Origin: Drosophila pseudoobscura
Taxonomy: Eukaryota > Arthropoda > Insecta > Diptera > Drosophilidae
Direction of reading: 5' to 3'
DNA length: 64,000 bases
Assembly (NCBI RefSeq): GCF_009870125.1
Contig: NC_046679.1
Span: 25,048,001-25,112,000, forward strand
Shown here: positions 1 to 12,966 of the stretch, one piece after another
Layout of the letters: each line of letters starts with the position of its first letter
Position numbering within the stretch: position 1 is the stretch's first letter
Notes under the pieces: generated by a model
What the model was told of the DNA's origin: nothing
The model's input: only the letters and a program-made list of their open reading frames with translations
The model's database searches: none
Made by a program: the position numbers and the translations under genes

Positions 1-1598
1 TTGTTGGGCTCACTTCCGATTTTTCAATGGATCTGCCTGCCTGACTCCCCGCAACCACCTGGCGCACTCGGCCTGGCAAATTGGTGGCTATAACGAGTGC
101 TGTTTTTTGTTGTTCAACTGGTTAAATTTTGTGCGCACAAGTCTAAAGAGTCATTTCAGCCAGCCACTCTACTGGTGCTACGGGTAGTTACGACATTTGA
201 ATTTTGTACACTATTTTAATATTTTGCTGATATACTGACACACGAACGCACACCCAGGCCAAATACCCAGCGAAGCTCCCACCAAAATCCGGCACCCACA
301 CCCACACACGCTCGGAGTCAGTGTCGGGCTTATATGGATGAAGCTTTTTTAATGTTAAACCATTTCCGTGGTCAAAGTGTAAGTAGATCAAAAAATAAAA
401 ACTGAAAACTGATGAATTTTTGCACGCTTCAATTACTGCTGAAATTGTAAAATAATAACACAAAAGTTATGGCTGGACCAGCAGCGAAGATGCTTTTAAT
501 GAGCGATTAAGTCACGGGCAGTAAATGCGTTTACTGGCCACTACTGGCCACGATTACGGGAGAAAGGTCAGGTCAGGCTCGATGAACAATAGCCGTAGCC
601 GTAGCCCACAGATATCGCATTCTGCGAGATTTATGTACATCCAAAAATTCACGCAAAATGTTCCACCAATGTTAAAGCAATTATCTGGGTTAATGTGCCT
701 GAACTTTTTCAATCCAAAGCCACAAAAAAGGGAATGAATAAATAAAATATATCCATCTATACTAAACATATATTACGAGTATGTATAGGTAGGTATGTGT
801 GCGTGAGGCGCTCTTGAAAGTTCCCATATAAGTTTATTGTGGAATTTGGCAAACGGATTTACATATTTGATTTGTTTTCAGCATTTATCAAATATTTTGA
901 CAGTACATAGTAGATAGTACATAGTATATCTTATTTATTCGGTTTTCTTATTCCATTCTCAATTGCATACTCAAGTTTCGTCGACTTAATGAATTCTACT
1001 CCAGCAAAGATTACCGAAAGAACTGGTTAATATGTCGAAATTTTAAGAAAAGAATGCCAAACAATTAACCAGTTTTGTAAATGATATTACCAATTTTTGA
1101 TTGCAGCTAATGATGCGAAATTTACAAAGTTGAACGACATTTTCAGCTCGGCTGGGCCCCAGATCCGAGAGTGTGTTCTCATTGAGTGGGTTTCCGTCCT
1201 ACTGATAGCTCCCGAGCTCTCGGGGCATACTAACACAGAAACATGCTAAATAAACAGAGTGAGCAGGCGGTGAATAAGCAGAAACGATGAGATGAGAGCC
1301 TCATCGAAACTTGAGTACCCTTTCTCATGTTGCAGTTAAAGATAATCTTCACAATAATCTTGTATAATCCCACACACCTGTCGGTTCCGTTTGCCGAATA
1401 TGATAGATGATTATCGATCATATCCCGCGATTGCTAAGCTCAGAGCTTCCCCAATTAGCCGAGAATCGTGCCGTCATTCCTCGATGTCTGGCGGCATTTC
1501 CTTGAGGCAGCTCTCCCCCTATCACATGCGAAGATCACGACCGACGACCGACGACCGTCACCAGAGCCCAAGAAGCTGTATCCCATTATGCAACTTGC

Positions 1599-1679
1599 AC
1601 CCGAACCCACACCCGAGCCCACACCCGAGCCCTCACCCGGACCCCACCCGAACTCGCACCCGAGCCCGAACCCGGGCCT
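1599..1679. repeat. 12-bp CCCGAGCCCACA-type minisatellite
   Basis: About seven imperfect copies of a roughly 12-bp GC-rich unit (ACCCGAGCCCAC and close variants) lie head to tail in otherwise AT-rich DNA. All frames are open through it, so it creates spurious Pro/Arg/His/Thr-rich open frames on both strands. Confidence 0.8.
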
Positions 1680-4600
1680 AACTTTAGCTTAACTTTTGCA
1701 TTCCCATGGACGCTGTGTCGCGCCTTATCAGGGATTGCGATGGATGCCCAGATGCATTCATGCAGCTGAGAGATATCTCTCACTGATGAATACACAAGTG
1801 TTACCAACTTTATGTAAGTGGCAGCGGCTGGACGATGCTGTGGTGCGAGGAGGTGCTCTGGTACGGTACCCCGGGGCTCCGGCAGGGTCCATGTCAATAG
1901 GTCGGGCAGTTTGAAGCGCAGCCCTCCTTTTGTCTCTCATCTCATCTCTGCGTCTTGTCGGCGGACGAGTTGCGTTGCCCAATAAATGTGTCAAGTGCAG
2001 GCGGTGTGCTTTTGCCATTGACGTGGCAACAACATTGGCGTCACCCACACGCTCACACGTGACTCGCACACACGCAAAGATATAGATACTTACATATATA
2101 TCTAGATACGTACATATCTATATAGGTATGTAAGTATATTTGAATCTGTGTGCGTTGTGTGTTGTGCGAGTGACGTTTGGCAACATTTTGACGCTCACGG
2201 GCTCCGGGGCTTTGTGTTTTTATTGTTTTGCCTTTTAATATGTTTTTGATAGTTTCTGGTGTCCGTTGGCTCTGTCTTTATTAACATTCAAAGCTTGGAT
2301 TGACAGCCCCAGACATTTTTGCAATATTATCTATATTTTCTTTGCCCCAATGCAGCCCCATTACATAAAGTATTTGGAAATTCCACTTCCTTTTGGCCCA
2401 TTTGCACATTAATGAACGTGCACTAACACCTCGGGATAATGTTGGAAGTATAATGGCTAAGAGCATGACCCTTCCGTTTGCTTTGGCCCCATATCTTCCA
2501 AAGATTGAGGAATTATCAGATGGCTGTCCCTCCAGACATTTGAAGCACTGAATTTTCATTCCAAACCCTCTGCTTTACAAATTTGTAAGTCGAATTTCCA
2601 ACATTTTATACTCGTACAATTTCCCCTTATACTCGTACAATGTGATATAGCTAGAGCTACTCCACTCCGTAATAGAGCAAGTTAGCTGCAGCATGACGCT
2701 GATGACATAGTTAGCAATTGTTAGGGAACGAATTTGAATTTATTGTTAAAAATAATCTGCTGTTCGATATTCAATGAGGGCCACAGGCAGGCTTTAGCGA
2801 AGTTTTAACTTTCGTTCGTAAATCATAGAGATGAGATCCCCAAACGTAATGGACGTTAGTTTATCCGTAGGCACGTGTAAGGGCTTCTCCTCAACCGCTT
2901 CCCCAGTCCGGAATTCGCATAGTTTTGGGGTTTTATTGGCTGTCGTTGTACTTTGTCGTAATGCCCAACCCCCAAAGAATATGCTGCGACAAATTGCCTT
3001 TCAAGTGTTAATTTGTGCCACAGACACAATTACCTAATACATTTTAATTTCGTTGTGTGAGAGATGCGACTAAGCTTCTGTGGCTCCGAGACTTGCCCGA
3101 ATCTGTTCGCGTTTAATTGCCCAACGAAAAGCTGTCATATCTTTTAACTGAGTCGCTCCCCAGTGAGAGTATATCTGTATCTGTATCTGTCTCTGTATCT
3201 ACATCTATATCTACATATATCTGTCGCATTTGTGTGGTGTGCGCTCATTAAGATGTCAGGGATTGCAACTGAGACGCATTTGGCCGGAGCGAAACCCAAT
3301 TTCAATCCAAGATCTAGATAAATGAGAGGCACAGGAGATATGCAGCTATCCATATGTATGTCTATATCTGATTTCTATGCAAATCCGTTGGGGTGGGGTC
3401 CAAGCTTTCTCTTTTGTCAGGCTTAAACTTGAACTTGGTCCCAAAGTGGATTTCTTGTATATGGATTGATCTTTTGGTTGGAGAGTGAAAATGTGAAAAA
3501 TGGCAACAGGACCTAAGACCCAACACGTAACAGCAAACGGCCAAGAGGCAAGAGCCAAGAGACCACGACAAACCTCTCGAAATCTATTTATCAGCAGGAA
3601 GAGTGCAATTTGCCGCAGCAGGAAGAAATCAGCGACAATGCAATTTGCCTAGTGCTTTGCCGGGCCACTTAATTTGCTACCTTTAATGGGGCTCAGCTCA
3701 GGGCAGGAAAAGCCAACGGAAGCCTCTCTGGAAGCGCCACAGAGAAATGCCAGCAAAATGCAGTCCACGGAGGATGCTCAGGAGGGAGATATGTAGGAGT
3801 AGGAGCGGTAGTGGGTAGCGGGTGCTGATGGACCAAGTAAAGGGAAAATAAGACGCAACAACCGCGGGGCCCGACGTTGATTGAATTGCCGTTGCCACGG
3901 CTGTGGCCACTGGCAAGGCCACCTAATTACCGTTATGTGGCAGGATTGCCAACAACTTGTCGGCCGCGCCACCAAGGTTGCCAGATGTCGAAAAGTTGCG
4001 TTTTGCATGCTAACATAATGGAAATTATCATATTGTATTGGAAGGGTGCCCAAAACGCAGGCACGCAACACACTGGAGATATTGGCACATGATAATGATA
4101 AGTAATATGTACAATAGCATAGCATACGAGTTGTCAACAATAGCCCCAAGTTCAATTAATTGATATGCACTACGCATCGTCCACCTATTTTCAGGGTTTG
4201 ACCTCAAATTTATGAATATAATCATAGGGAGTACTGGTTCGTTTAATAACTGTTATAGAGAGACACAACGTGCGGGACAACCGATCGTCAACTCATTTAA
4301 AATCAAGAAGTCAAAAGACATGAAACTGTTCTCAAGCGATCCTCATATCACCTGACTAGCGGCACGTTCTCAGGTTCCATCGACCTCCGCATTAGCCAGA
4401 ACAATTACACACCCACACCCACACCCACACAGGCGTATTTCCTCAAGCACTTCAAAACCCCAAAGCCAACATCGCCATCAATCACTGAAGAGACAAATAA
4501 GAAAATAATTGACATTTTATTATGTGGAAAATGAGTAATAAGGCCGCTTATAAAAATAAAGGAGGAAGAACAAGGCAAAGACCGGGCCATTACTTGGGCT

Positions 4601-5479
4601 ACACGCTCTAAAATCTTGTCGAATTACCAAGAATTATTCTTGAAATTAAACCGACTGTTGGCCTCATTCTCATTTTCAACGACTCACGTACGGTTCATAA
4701 GGAAGCGATACGATTAGCCCGCCTTGAATGCCTCCGTAAATTACACATCTTGCGAAATTCAAAGAAGACAGGTGTGAGGATTCTTACAACAGCAAGGAAT
4801 GAATCAGCAGTCGAGGAAGAGCTGGAAAGAGGATAACATGATTTATTGGGTACGATTCATGGCCAAAACGTGCTCACTGATGGAATTTGTCAGCCCACCA
4901 GAAGAGATCGGCCCTACCAGATCACCACCTGCCATCTTCTCTCGTACGCATACTCTAGAGTCCAACCAAAAAGAAAGTGTCGATCGCAGAAAAACCAAAG
5001 ACCTCTGGGGTTCATAGCCATTTCGTAACCCAATGGAACTGACCGCGACTATTATATACTTCTGAGCTGTGGCCACGAACAATTCAAAAGGGAAAGGTCA
5101 GTTATTATTATTATTTCTGTACATGTATGTACATGCTCGATGGCGGTGGGTGCTCTTAACCACAGACTTCACTTCACCTTCAGAAGACGTAAGAAAAAAT
5201 GAAAATGAAAAGCCAAGAAAACGCAGCCAGTCGGCCGCATGGCCAAAACATTGCTGACCATAATCGGAGTTGCACTTAAAGGTCTGCGTGCATTTAATTA
5301 TGCACTTGAAGCAAATAGCTGCCAAACAGAGCCACAAACAAAACAGAAAACGGTCGACAAAACAATCAACTAGTCATAGTCCGCGAAAGGCTTTAGTTCT
5401 TGGCTGATTTCTCAGCTCAAGTCAACTCATTGTCTGCCCCAAATACCACACTAAAACACTTAGGAAAAAATAAAGAAAC

Positions 5480-6148
5480 TCATTCAGAATTAGTCAAATA
5501 GCCAAAACCGGTAAGGCAATCGACTCTAAAGGTGTGATTTTTGGTTGTGTTTTTTTTTTTTTTTTGTTCTTTTAGGGGACGGAGGGGTCCACAATGCCTT
5601 TTATTGTTGAGAGTTTTTTTTTTCTCTGAAATCGAGCCCGAGAGATATGGAGACGACCTTTTTTTAGGCACCAAAAACCAAAAACAAACCAACGACAACA
5701 AAAAATACGAACAAAATGTTAAGCTTACGTAATTTTGACCTACAAATTTTCGCATAAATAAAGCACGCAAAAACATAAATCTTTTCATTCCGCCGTAAAT
5801 ATAGACATAGCTTTTATGTTTAAAGGTAACAAAAATAACTGATCTCCTGGGGAAAAGGTATTTAACGAAGATAAGCAAAGTCGCGTATTCATGCGGTGTG
5901 GTATTATACGATCGGTTTCGAGTTTCATGCAGTTCTTGATGATGAGAGGATGACGTGGCGGTGGAGTTCAGCAAGAGTTTGGGATCTGTTGAAATTTTGT
6001 ATCTTCTGTAAATATTTTCTGTTTGCGCATTGAATAATTTAATTTGAGGCCCATTAGCGAGACAATGGAAATGCTGTTGAGATGATTCATAAACGGATGG
6101 ATGGATAACTAGGAAACACTCGACTCGTAGGTTCTCCACCAAAGACAA
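5480..6148 (-). other. 222-codon open frame, probably not a gene
   Basis: This is the longest open frame of the first 10 kb. The predicted 222-residue protein has no domain I recognise. Its tail is Lys/Asn-rich because it crosses poly-T tracts, and there is a hydrophobic patch around residues 130-165. There is no flanking intron-exon pattern and no coding-like base use. I list it only because its length is somewhat above what is expected by chance in AT-rich DNA. Confidence 0.12.
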
Positions 6149-9100
6149 TGCACTAGTAGTAGCAGTGGGAACAAAATCTGTAAATTGTATGTTACGGATG
6201 CCCTTAAATAATTCTACACACGCGTTGCAGGCGTTCCTAATTACAGGCTCAGACTGGGTATCGAAGGTAATGGAAAATCAGTCGCCCAGAAAAAGTTGAA
6301 TGAATGGAATTTGAAAAATTAGTTGAAACGCTAATGAATTGATTTTTTTCGGAGAGCGAGCCCATTTCATCTTAGTTGAGTGAACCTGATTAACACCGAA
6401 CCGATCCCCAAATGAACTGGGGCCCCCACTGAAAACACGTTTTTCGAATTTTCATCGACAAAAATTGAATAAAAATAAAAATAAAAGCAAAGCTAAAGAC
6501 AAAGATTTGCCGGCTGCTGGCTCTGTCATTGCCATGCCGGAATCCGTAAGACAGACGAAACGTGTTTTCAATAAACATGCGCAACTTTCTTTTTCCGATG
6601 CGTCCATATAAAATATGTACATATTCGTGTGAATTTAGTGTGGCGGCTAGTGAAACTTATGGGTGGCGGGGATCGAGAAACTTATAGTGTGGAAGAGCCA
6701 GAAGCAAATATGTACTTTATATTTTATAGGGGGAGTATGGAAGAACTTATGGATAGGCATTATGGGACGTACTGGGAAGGAGTGACTGGAGCTGTAATAT
6801 TAACAAAGATAAACTTACTTAATGACTGTTTGCATGTCGGCCGTTTAGCTGTTTAACAATGTTTAATGTACGACGCGACTAGTTTGCCTAATATTTGTAT
6901 CTTGTAGTTAACGAGACGCTGCTAAACGCTGTTAAAAATAGATTAATTGTATTTAGTAAACACTTGAACTGAAACTCAAACTTAAAATCTAAATGGTTGT
7001 AAGCGTCACAAGCGCACAGTCGATTTCTTCATTTACTCGTTTCTTTGTTTTTTTTTTTTTTATTTATTCGACTATTTAGCAAGCAAATTTAGATTTACAC
7101 TGGGGTCTTTAGCTTCAAATTTGGAATAAACTCTCAAACGTATATATTTTCACCCACTCAACGATTTTTAGTAGACTCGACACGGCCGACAAGCGACGAC
7201 CAACTGTGGTCTGTCGTGCCCAAACGCCTCTATATAAAAACAAAAGCGTGAGCCCGTTTTCCCCCATTGATGGAGCTTGGATACTCTATCGACATGACTC
7301 TGATGTCTGCTCGACAAAGCGGTTGGAAACGAATTCTTGTATTAAGAATCCATAAAAAAATATTCTTTTTAAAACATCATGTTTTAGATCATTGGTTGGC
7401 AATGTAGTTTGGACAATAATTATAATTTATATTTTAAAAATCACACAATACAAATTATCTTCAAGTCCTAAGGAAACTCTTCGTTGATATTAACTATTTA
7501 AGTAAAGAAAATATTACTAATTAGCCATTTATCCATCTATATCCGTACCAACAAACATATTAAACTTGTTTCAAGTTAAAAAAGAGTATTTTTTATGAAA
7601 ATATAGATCAGAATCCCATTTCGAGTACACTATTTTAGTTTGTTGAAGTTTTTGGAAAATACTCCAATCAACAAGGATATATATACATATTTCCCTAGCG
7701 TCTTATTAAGAATAATATACTTGAATCTGGAAATCGATAGATATAATTATTCTTAAAGGCCTCTCTTGGTATTTTTGGTGGATAATATTTGTGACTATAC
7801 AAATAATCATTATTTTCGGTCATAACATAAACTGGATAAAACGTTACTTTTTTGGATTCACCAAAGCTGAGCTTTGCTCTCTTCATTACCGATTCCACAT
7901 TATCTATAGACAGGGTATACAGATGTATGTATGATGTCTACTGGCGAGAGCGAGAGAGAGTTCTCTGGAATAAACTGTATTACCAAGTCTGGAGTTTTTA
8001 TTCTTGGAAGGTGAGCACAACGTTTGCATGCGTTATCACCAAAACTCGTGTCGTATGAATATTTTATTCAGAGATAAGAAAAATAAGCAATTACATATAA
8101 TTAGAACACACCGCCCATACTTCACCAATCTAGTCTTTGAATATTTATGTTAATTCACAGTGGCCAAATTTAAAAAAATAACCGCCTGAAAGCTTAATGT
8201 TAAAGTTACGCGAATCCAGTAGCAAGTAAAAAGCATGCTATGTATAATGTAACTTGAATTCGTCAGTATATTTGCGGTATTTTGTAAATATATTTTATCG
8301 ATAAGAAGTACAAAAAATGTATTTCGAAATCGATTAAAAATGAAAAAAATTAATCGATAAGAAAAAGGTGCACACGTTGCGGGCTGAATGGCAGAGAGAA
8401 GCACTAAAGCGAGGCGCGGGAATTTAAAGTGCGTAACGACAAAGACGAGATGATTCGAATGGAATAGAATGGCTGTCAACTCTAAAAGGCCCGTCTGCAA
8501 ACACAATCAAATCTCTACCTTAAAATATTTAAATGTTCCCATTAAAAATCAAAATGTCTGTATTTCTTGCAATTACATATTGTATTTATTGAATTATGCA
8601 ACTTGTTCGATCACTTTTACATACACAACATGCTCAACACATCGTCTGTCGTATGTGGAGGCATGTTTTAATACTATTTATGTGTGTATTTTTTACAGCG
8701 CATTGATATATATTACCGATTCATTCTCAAATATCAAACAACAAACCGTACTATACTCTCCTTTCCTTTCGCAATACTCCACTTAAAAGCGCATGTGTTG
8801 TGTTATGTGTTTTCTCTACTTTAGAAAAATATATATGTATGCCATTATATATTATGAAGTAGCATTTTTTCAGATTATATGGACTGGGTACAAATTTTTG
8901 TATACAATTCTTTTTTTGTTTCTTGTGTGTTGTTGTCTCTAAACTACATGCATTGAGGTTTGGTTTCCATTTTTCTCAACAATTTCCGTGCGATCTTATA
9001 GTTTAGTAAATGTCATAAATGGAAGTAAAATTCATCAAGAGTCAGAGGGTTTTCTTTTCGGGCGTGTGTCTCTATAAAAGCCAGCTACAATAAATATGCT

Positions 9101-9978
9101 CAAAACTTTAGAGTCCGTTTTTGTGTGTAAGAAAGTGTTGTTCTTATTCGATTCAACTACGTTTTTTTTTCTTATTTAAGGCAGCCTCTTCGAGAGCAAA
9201 GCAAATAAGGATTCGAGCTTCAATTGAAAACGAAATAAATCTGGCTTTTTATGCATAAATAATTTTTGCGTGTATTTTTTGTATAATTCCATTGTTTTTT
9301 ACGCTTCTTCTTTTAGTACTAGTAAGTAATACAGAGTTATTCTTAATGTAACTATTACAAATTTTCATTTAAATTAAACTAAATTTAAACTTAAGCATTT
9401 AGTATAGAGCGCGCATCAAGCGAACGCTGTTCTTTTAGATGTTTCTTGTTTTATTCCGATTGATTTTTCTTGCACATTTAATCGATTTGCTTCCAAACAA
9501 AACAGTTCTGGGGTCGCGACAGCAGACGCAGATCTCTCCGCGCGATAATATCATAGAACAGAAATCAGTAGGCAGATTCGATAGAGAATTAGTAACATAT
9601 ATGTTTGGGTAGCCGGCGCACCCGTAAGGCGTCTACGGAACACAAAGGGAACTCAATTGGGCTGCTCCGAAGCGTTTCGCTGGGTGTAAGGGGTGGAGGG
9701 CGGACTGTGTGGGTTGTGAGTGTTTGCGGGGTTAACTAAGAATCTAGAAATAGTATAATATGTTTTGTCGAATCGTTAGCCCATTGGGAATACATCATGA
9801 ATTTCTTCATATATAACTAAACATTATTAATTTTAATATTCAAGTAACGAGCACACAACAGAAAAAATTAATAGAACACCATGTAATGTGGGGCGTGGCG
9901 TGGCGTGGCGCGAGTTTCGGATTGATAGAAAGACATGCCACAAGATGCGAATGCGTTCCACTTTTCAGATGAATCCAA

Positions 9979-10000
9979 GTGTGTGTGTGTGTGTGTGTGT
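9979..10000. repeat. (GT)11 microsatellite
   Basis: An uninterrupted GT dinucleotide run lies just beyond the tacc stop codon, probably within the 3' UTR of the minus-strand transcript, where it would read as AC repeats. Confidence 0.85.
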
Positions 10001-10070
10001 ATGAGTGGATGTGTGTGCGCGTTTATAGCAACGTATAAAATATATTCCAGGAAAATCCGTTGGAGAGAGT

Positions 10071-12919
10071 TTAACTACTACCACCTTGGCCCTTGCCGTA
10101 GATGAGCTCCTCGCAGATCTTCAGCAGATCGGCATTCTCGCGCGACTTCTGCTGCAGGTGCTCGGCCGTCGAGACTCGCGACACTTCCTCCTTTTTGAGT
10201 AAAGCTTTCAGTTTTTTCACCTCATCCGCATGCTCCCTTGCGTTTGTGTCCAGCTTTTTATTGGCACTAAAAGAGGAACGAATGATTGAATCATTGAGGC
10301 CGGGTATATGGTAAATGGTTTGCGCACTCACATTTCCAGCTGCTGCATGGCATGGCTTCTCATCTTCTCGTAGCGCTGCTCTTGCAATCGCACATTCTCC
10401 ATCAGCTGTTTTTTTTCCTTCAGCAGCGTATCCTCGCTGTTTTTCAGCTCCGATGTCATCTCTTTGCTCTTTTCATATTTCCTGTAATAACATCATTTTA
10501 GATTTGTTGTTCAAACCGGCTATCCCCGACAGATGAAGACAGATAAATATCTTACACATGCAGATCGAAGAACGTCGTTTCCAGCGACGTTAAGTGATGG
10601 TAATTTGCATCGCGACTTGTTTGCACTTCCTGCAGTTGTGTTTCGTAGTTCTGTCTCAGCTGCTCTTTCTCGCTGATGAGCTCCGCAATGACTTTCTCAT
10701 AGGTCTCGATGACGCCACTGCAAGAGTTATGGTAGATCAATTATCAATTAATTGGAGCTGGTTCAATGGAAAGGGCGGAACGCACGTGAGCTTTGAATTT
10801 ATTTTATCTTTTTCTGTAATGCGCTTAATGAGCGCCTCTTCACGCTGCTCTGCATCTTTCAGCTTCTTCTCAATGTCCTCTGAGAGGGTTCTAAAGGTAA
10901 TATGGGAATCAAGTCAGTATATTATCATTAGAATTCAGCATAGATCTGTATCTACTCACACTTCATTTTTGATCTTCTTCTCCAGTTCGTCCATATTGTT
11001 GTAGGTGTGGGATTTGTCCTCCGTATTAAGGCTATGCAATAGGGAGGAAATGTTAGAATACAGCCTGCTTTTGATTGGGACCCCTGCTACATACTTGAAA
11101 TTATCGAAGGCTTTGTTGCAATCGTTGTCTATAACGTCCACACTCATTTTAGCATGCTTCTAAGGATCGAAACGAATAAAATCTTTAGTAACACATCATT
11201 TGCACATCATCCTCAGTTTTGACTCACTTTTATCCTATTCACTGGCACTGCAGCTCCGAGCAGCGGATCAAACTTTAATAGCAACGAGCTCCGATCCACT
11301 GGGGCATTATTGTTGCCTTTGGTGTACAAATAATCGAAATCTGAAGAGTTCAGTATTACTGTGGATGTAGATGTGTATGTGGATGGCAGTGCAACGTATT
11401 TGTTTGTGTGTGTGAGAATTGCATGCGCGTATATTTTGTTGTCGGATGGGAAGTAAGAGAGAAAAAAACATATCAGATTTTAGTCACTGGTTCTTTATAG
11501 TTTCGATTACAATTACTGTCAACGTCAAGAAAATACGATTTGGCCTGCCTCTCTGATCCGAACACACACAACTATGGGCAGGGTAGGGGACTAAGGAAAA
11601 CGCCCCTTGAATGACAATCATAGGGGTTTGAGATAAAAACTGCGAGACGTGAGAAGCTCAAGCAAGGTGTTAAGGTTGAGGTCGATTTTTGGAGGATGTG
11701 TTTGAGCAGAACGAGGAACGAATAATTAAGGAATCGAGTGGATTCTATCTTCTATTAACATAAGTTGTGAAAGGAGAAAGGAATCCTGGTCTTTCGTTTT
11801 CTTTCTCTTATGTATGTATATGTACATATTTATGGAAAAGAGAAAGGAATGGCCAAGGACTATCCATCTAGCGAAATACGTCGAAATCTGTCTTCTCTAT
11901 TCTCATTTCCATTTCCCCTTAATGTGATCGGCTGTTAGATGCTCTTTCTGTGAAAAAGGTACACAAATATCGGAATACTTTTATCTCTAATATCCATGTT
12001 TCACTTGTTGATGGTTTGACTAAGGGAAAGTAGAAAAATGTATCCAGCAATTCTCATCTTTTGGAGTAGATTGGATTCTTCTCCTATGAGTAGTACCTCC
12101 GCTTTCTTTGCCTTTAATCCCACAAGCAGTTGTCGAATCTTTCTCTTCTCAGCTGTTCCGCTCATTGTCTTTCACTTTAAATGCGTGTGAGAGGGAGAGT
12201 GTATGCGTACGGAAGTGTGACTCGCCGAAAAGCCACACAAAGCGGAAGGAAGGAAGAACAATGGAAAACACGAAAAAAATAAGATAAGACTCAAAATGAA
12301 TGGGACTCTGCACCCTTGAGTGCCCCTCCACACACCCTCCGGGACACAAAATGTGGAGGGTGTGCCATGTTCTGCACAGAAGCCACATTATTTACCATCC
12401 ACGTACATACATATGTATAAACAAATGTCAGAGGTAGAGGCCAACACTTCAGATACCCTTGACTATCGTTTCAATACAGGTACATGAGATGGTGATCCGA
12501 TTTTGATCTGATTTGACCAATTTGTGGATAGGCGACTTCTTGATTGTTCCGATTTGTATAGAGCCTTCATCTGGACCAAGATGCATCACTTCTGGGATCG
12601 AAAAAGCGTCCACTTTGCGTGGGAAGACATCTGCTCAGATCGTAATACCCTCTCGCCTCAGAAATAGTAAAAATAGTAAAATGAGAACCCGGTCAGGCCT
12701 ACATCGACATGCAGGTCACCCGCGAAGCCAAGTGGAGGGCGACCCAGGGGTGCGGCAACAATAGTATTTGTAGTTTAAAAACATAACATATTCCAAAGCA
12801 GAACCAAGAGCAAAAGCAAAACAAAACAAAAAAGAGAAAGACAAGACGCTGCATCGCGACTTGTGAGTCATTTTATGCAATCGACAAAAGAGGTTTAAAA
12901 GTGGGTTGATTGACAGACT

Positions 12920-12966
<47 letters not shown>

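Larger units (their letters stand above)
1..10070. other. Intergenic or intronic DNA downstream of tacc
   Basis: I find no convincing coding exon in this stretch. It is AT-rich with many short stops, poly-T runs (for example near 5550-5575 and 7050-7062) and simple repeats. DRE-like TCGATAAG motifs occur twice close together near 8297-8305 and 8353-8361 and could mark a promoter, but no coding exon follows that I can support. The segment could be the intron or UTR of a gene lying outside the window, or ordinary intergenic DNA. The tacc 3' UTR must occupy some of the right end. Confidence 0.5.
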
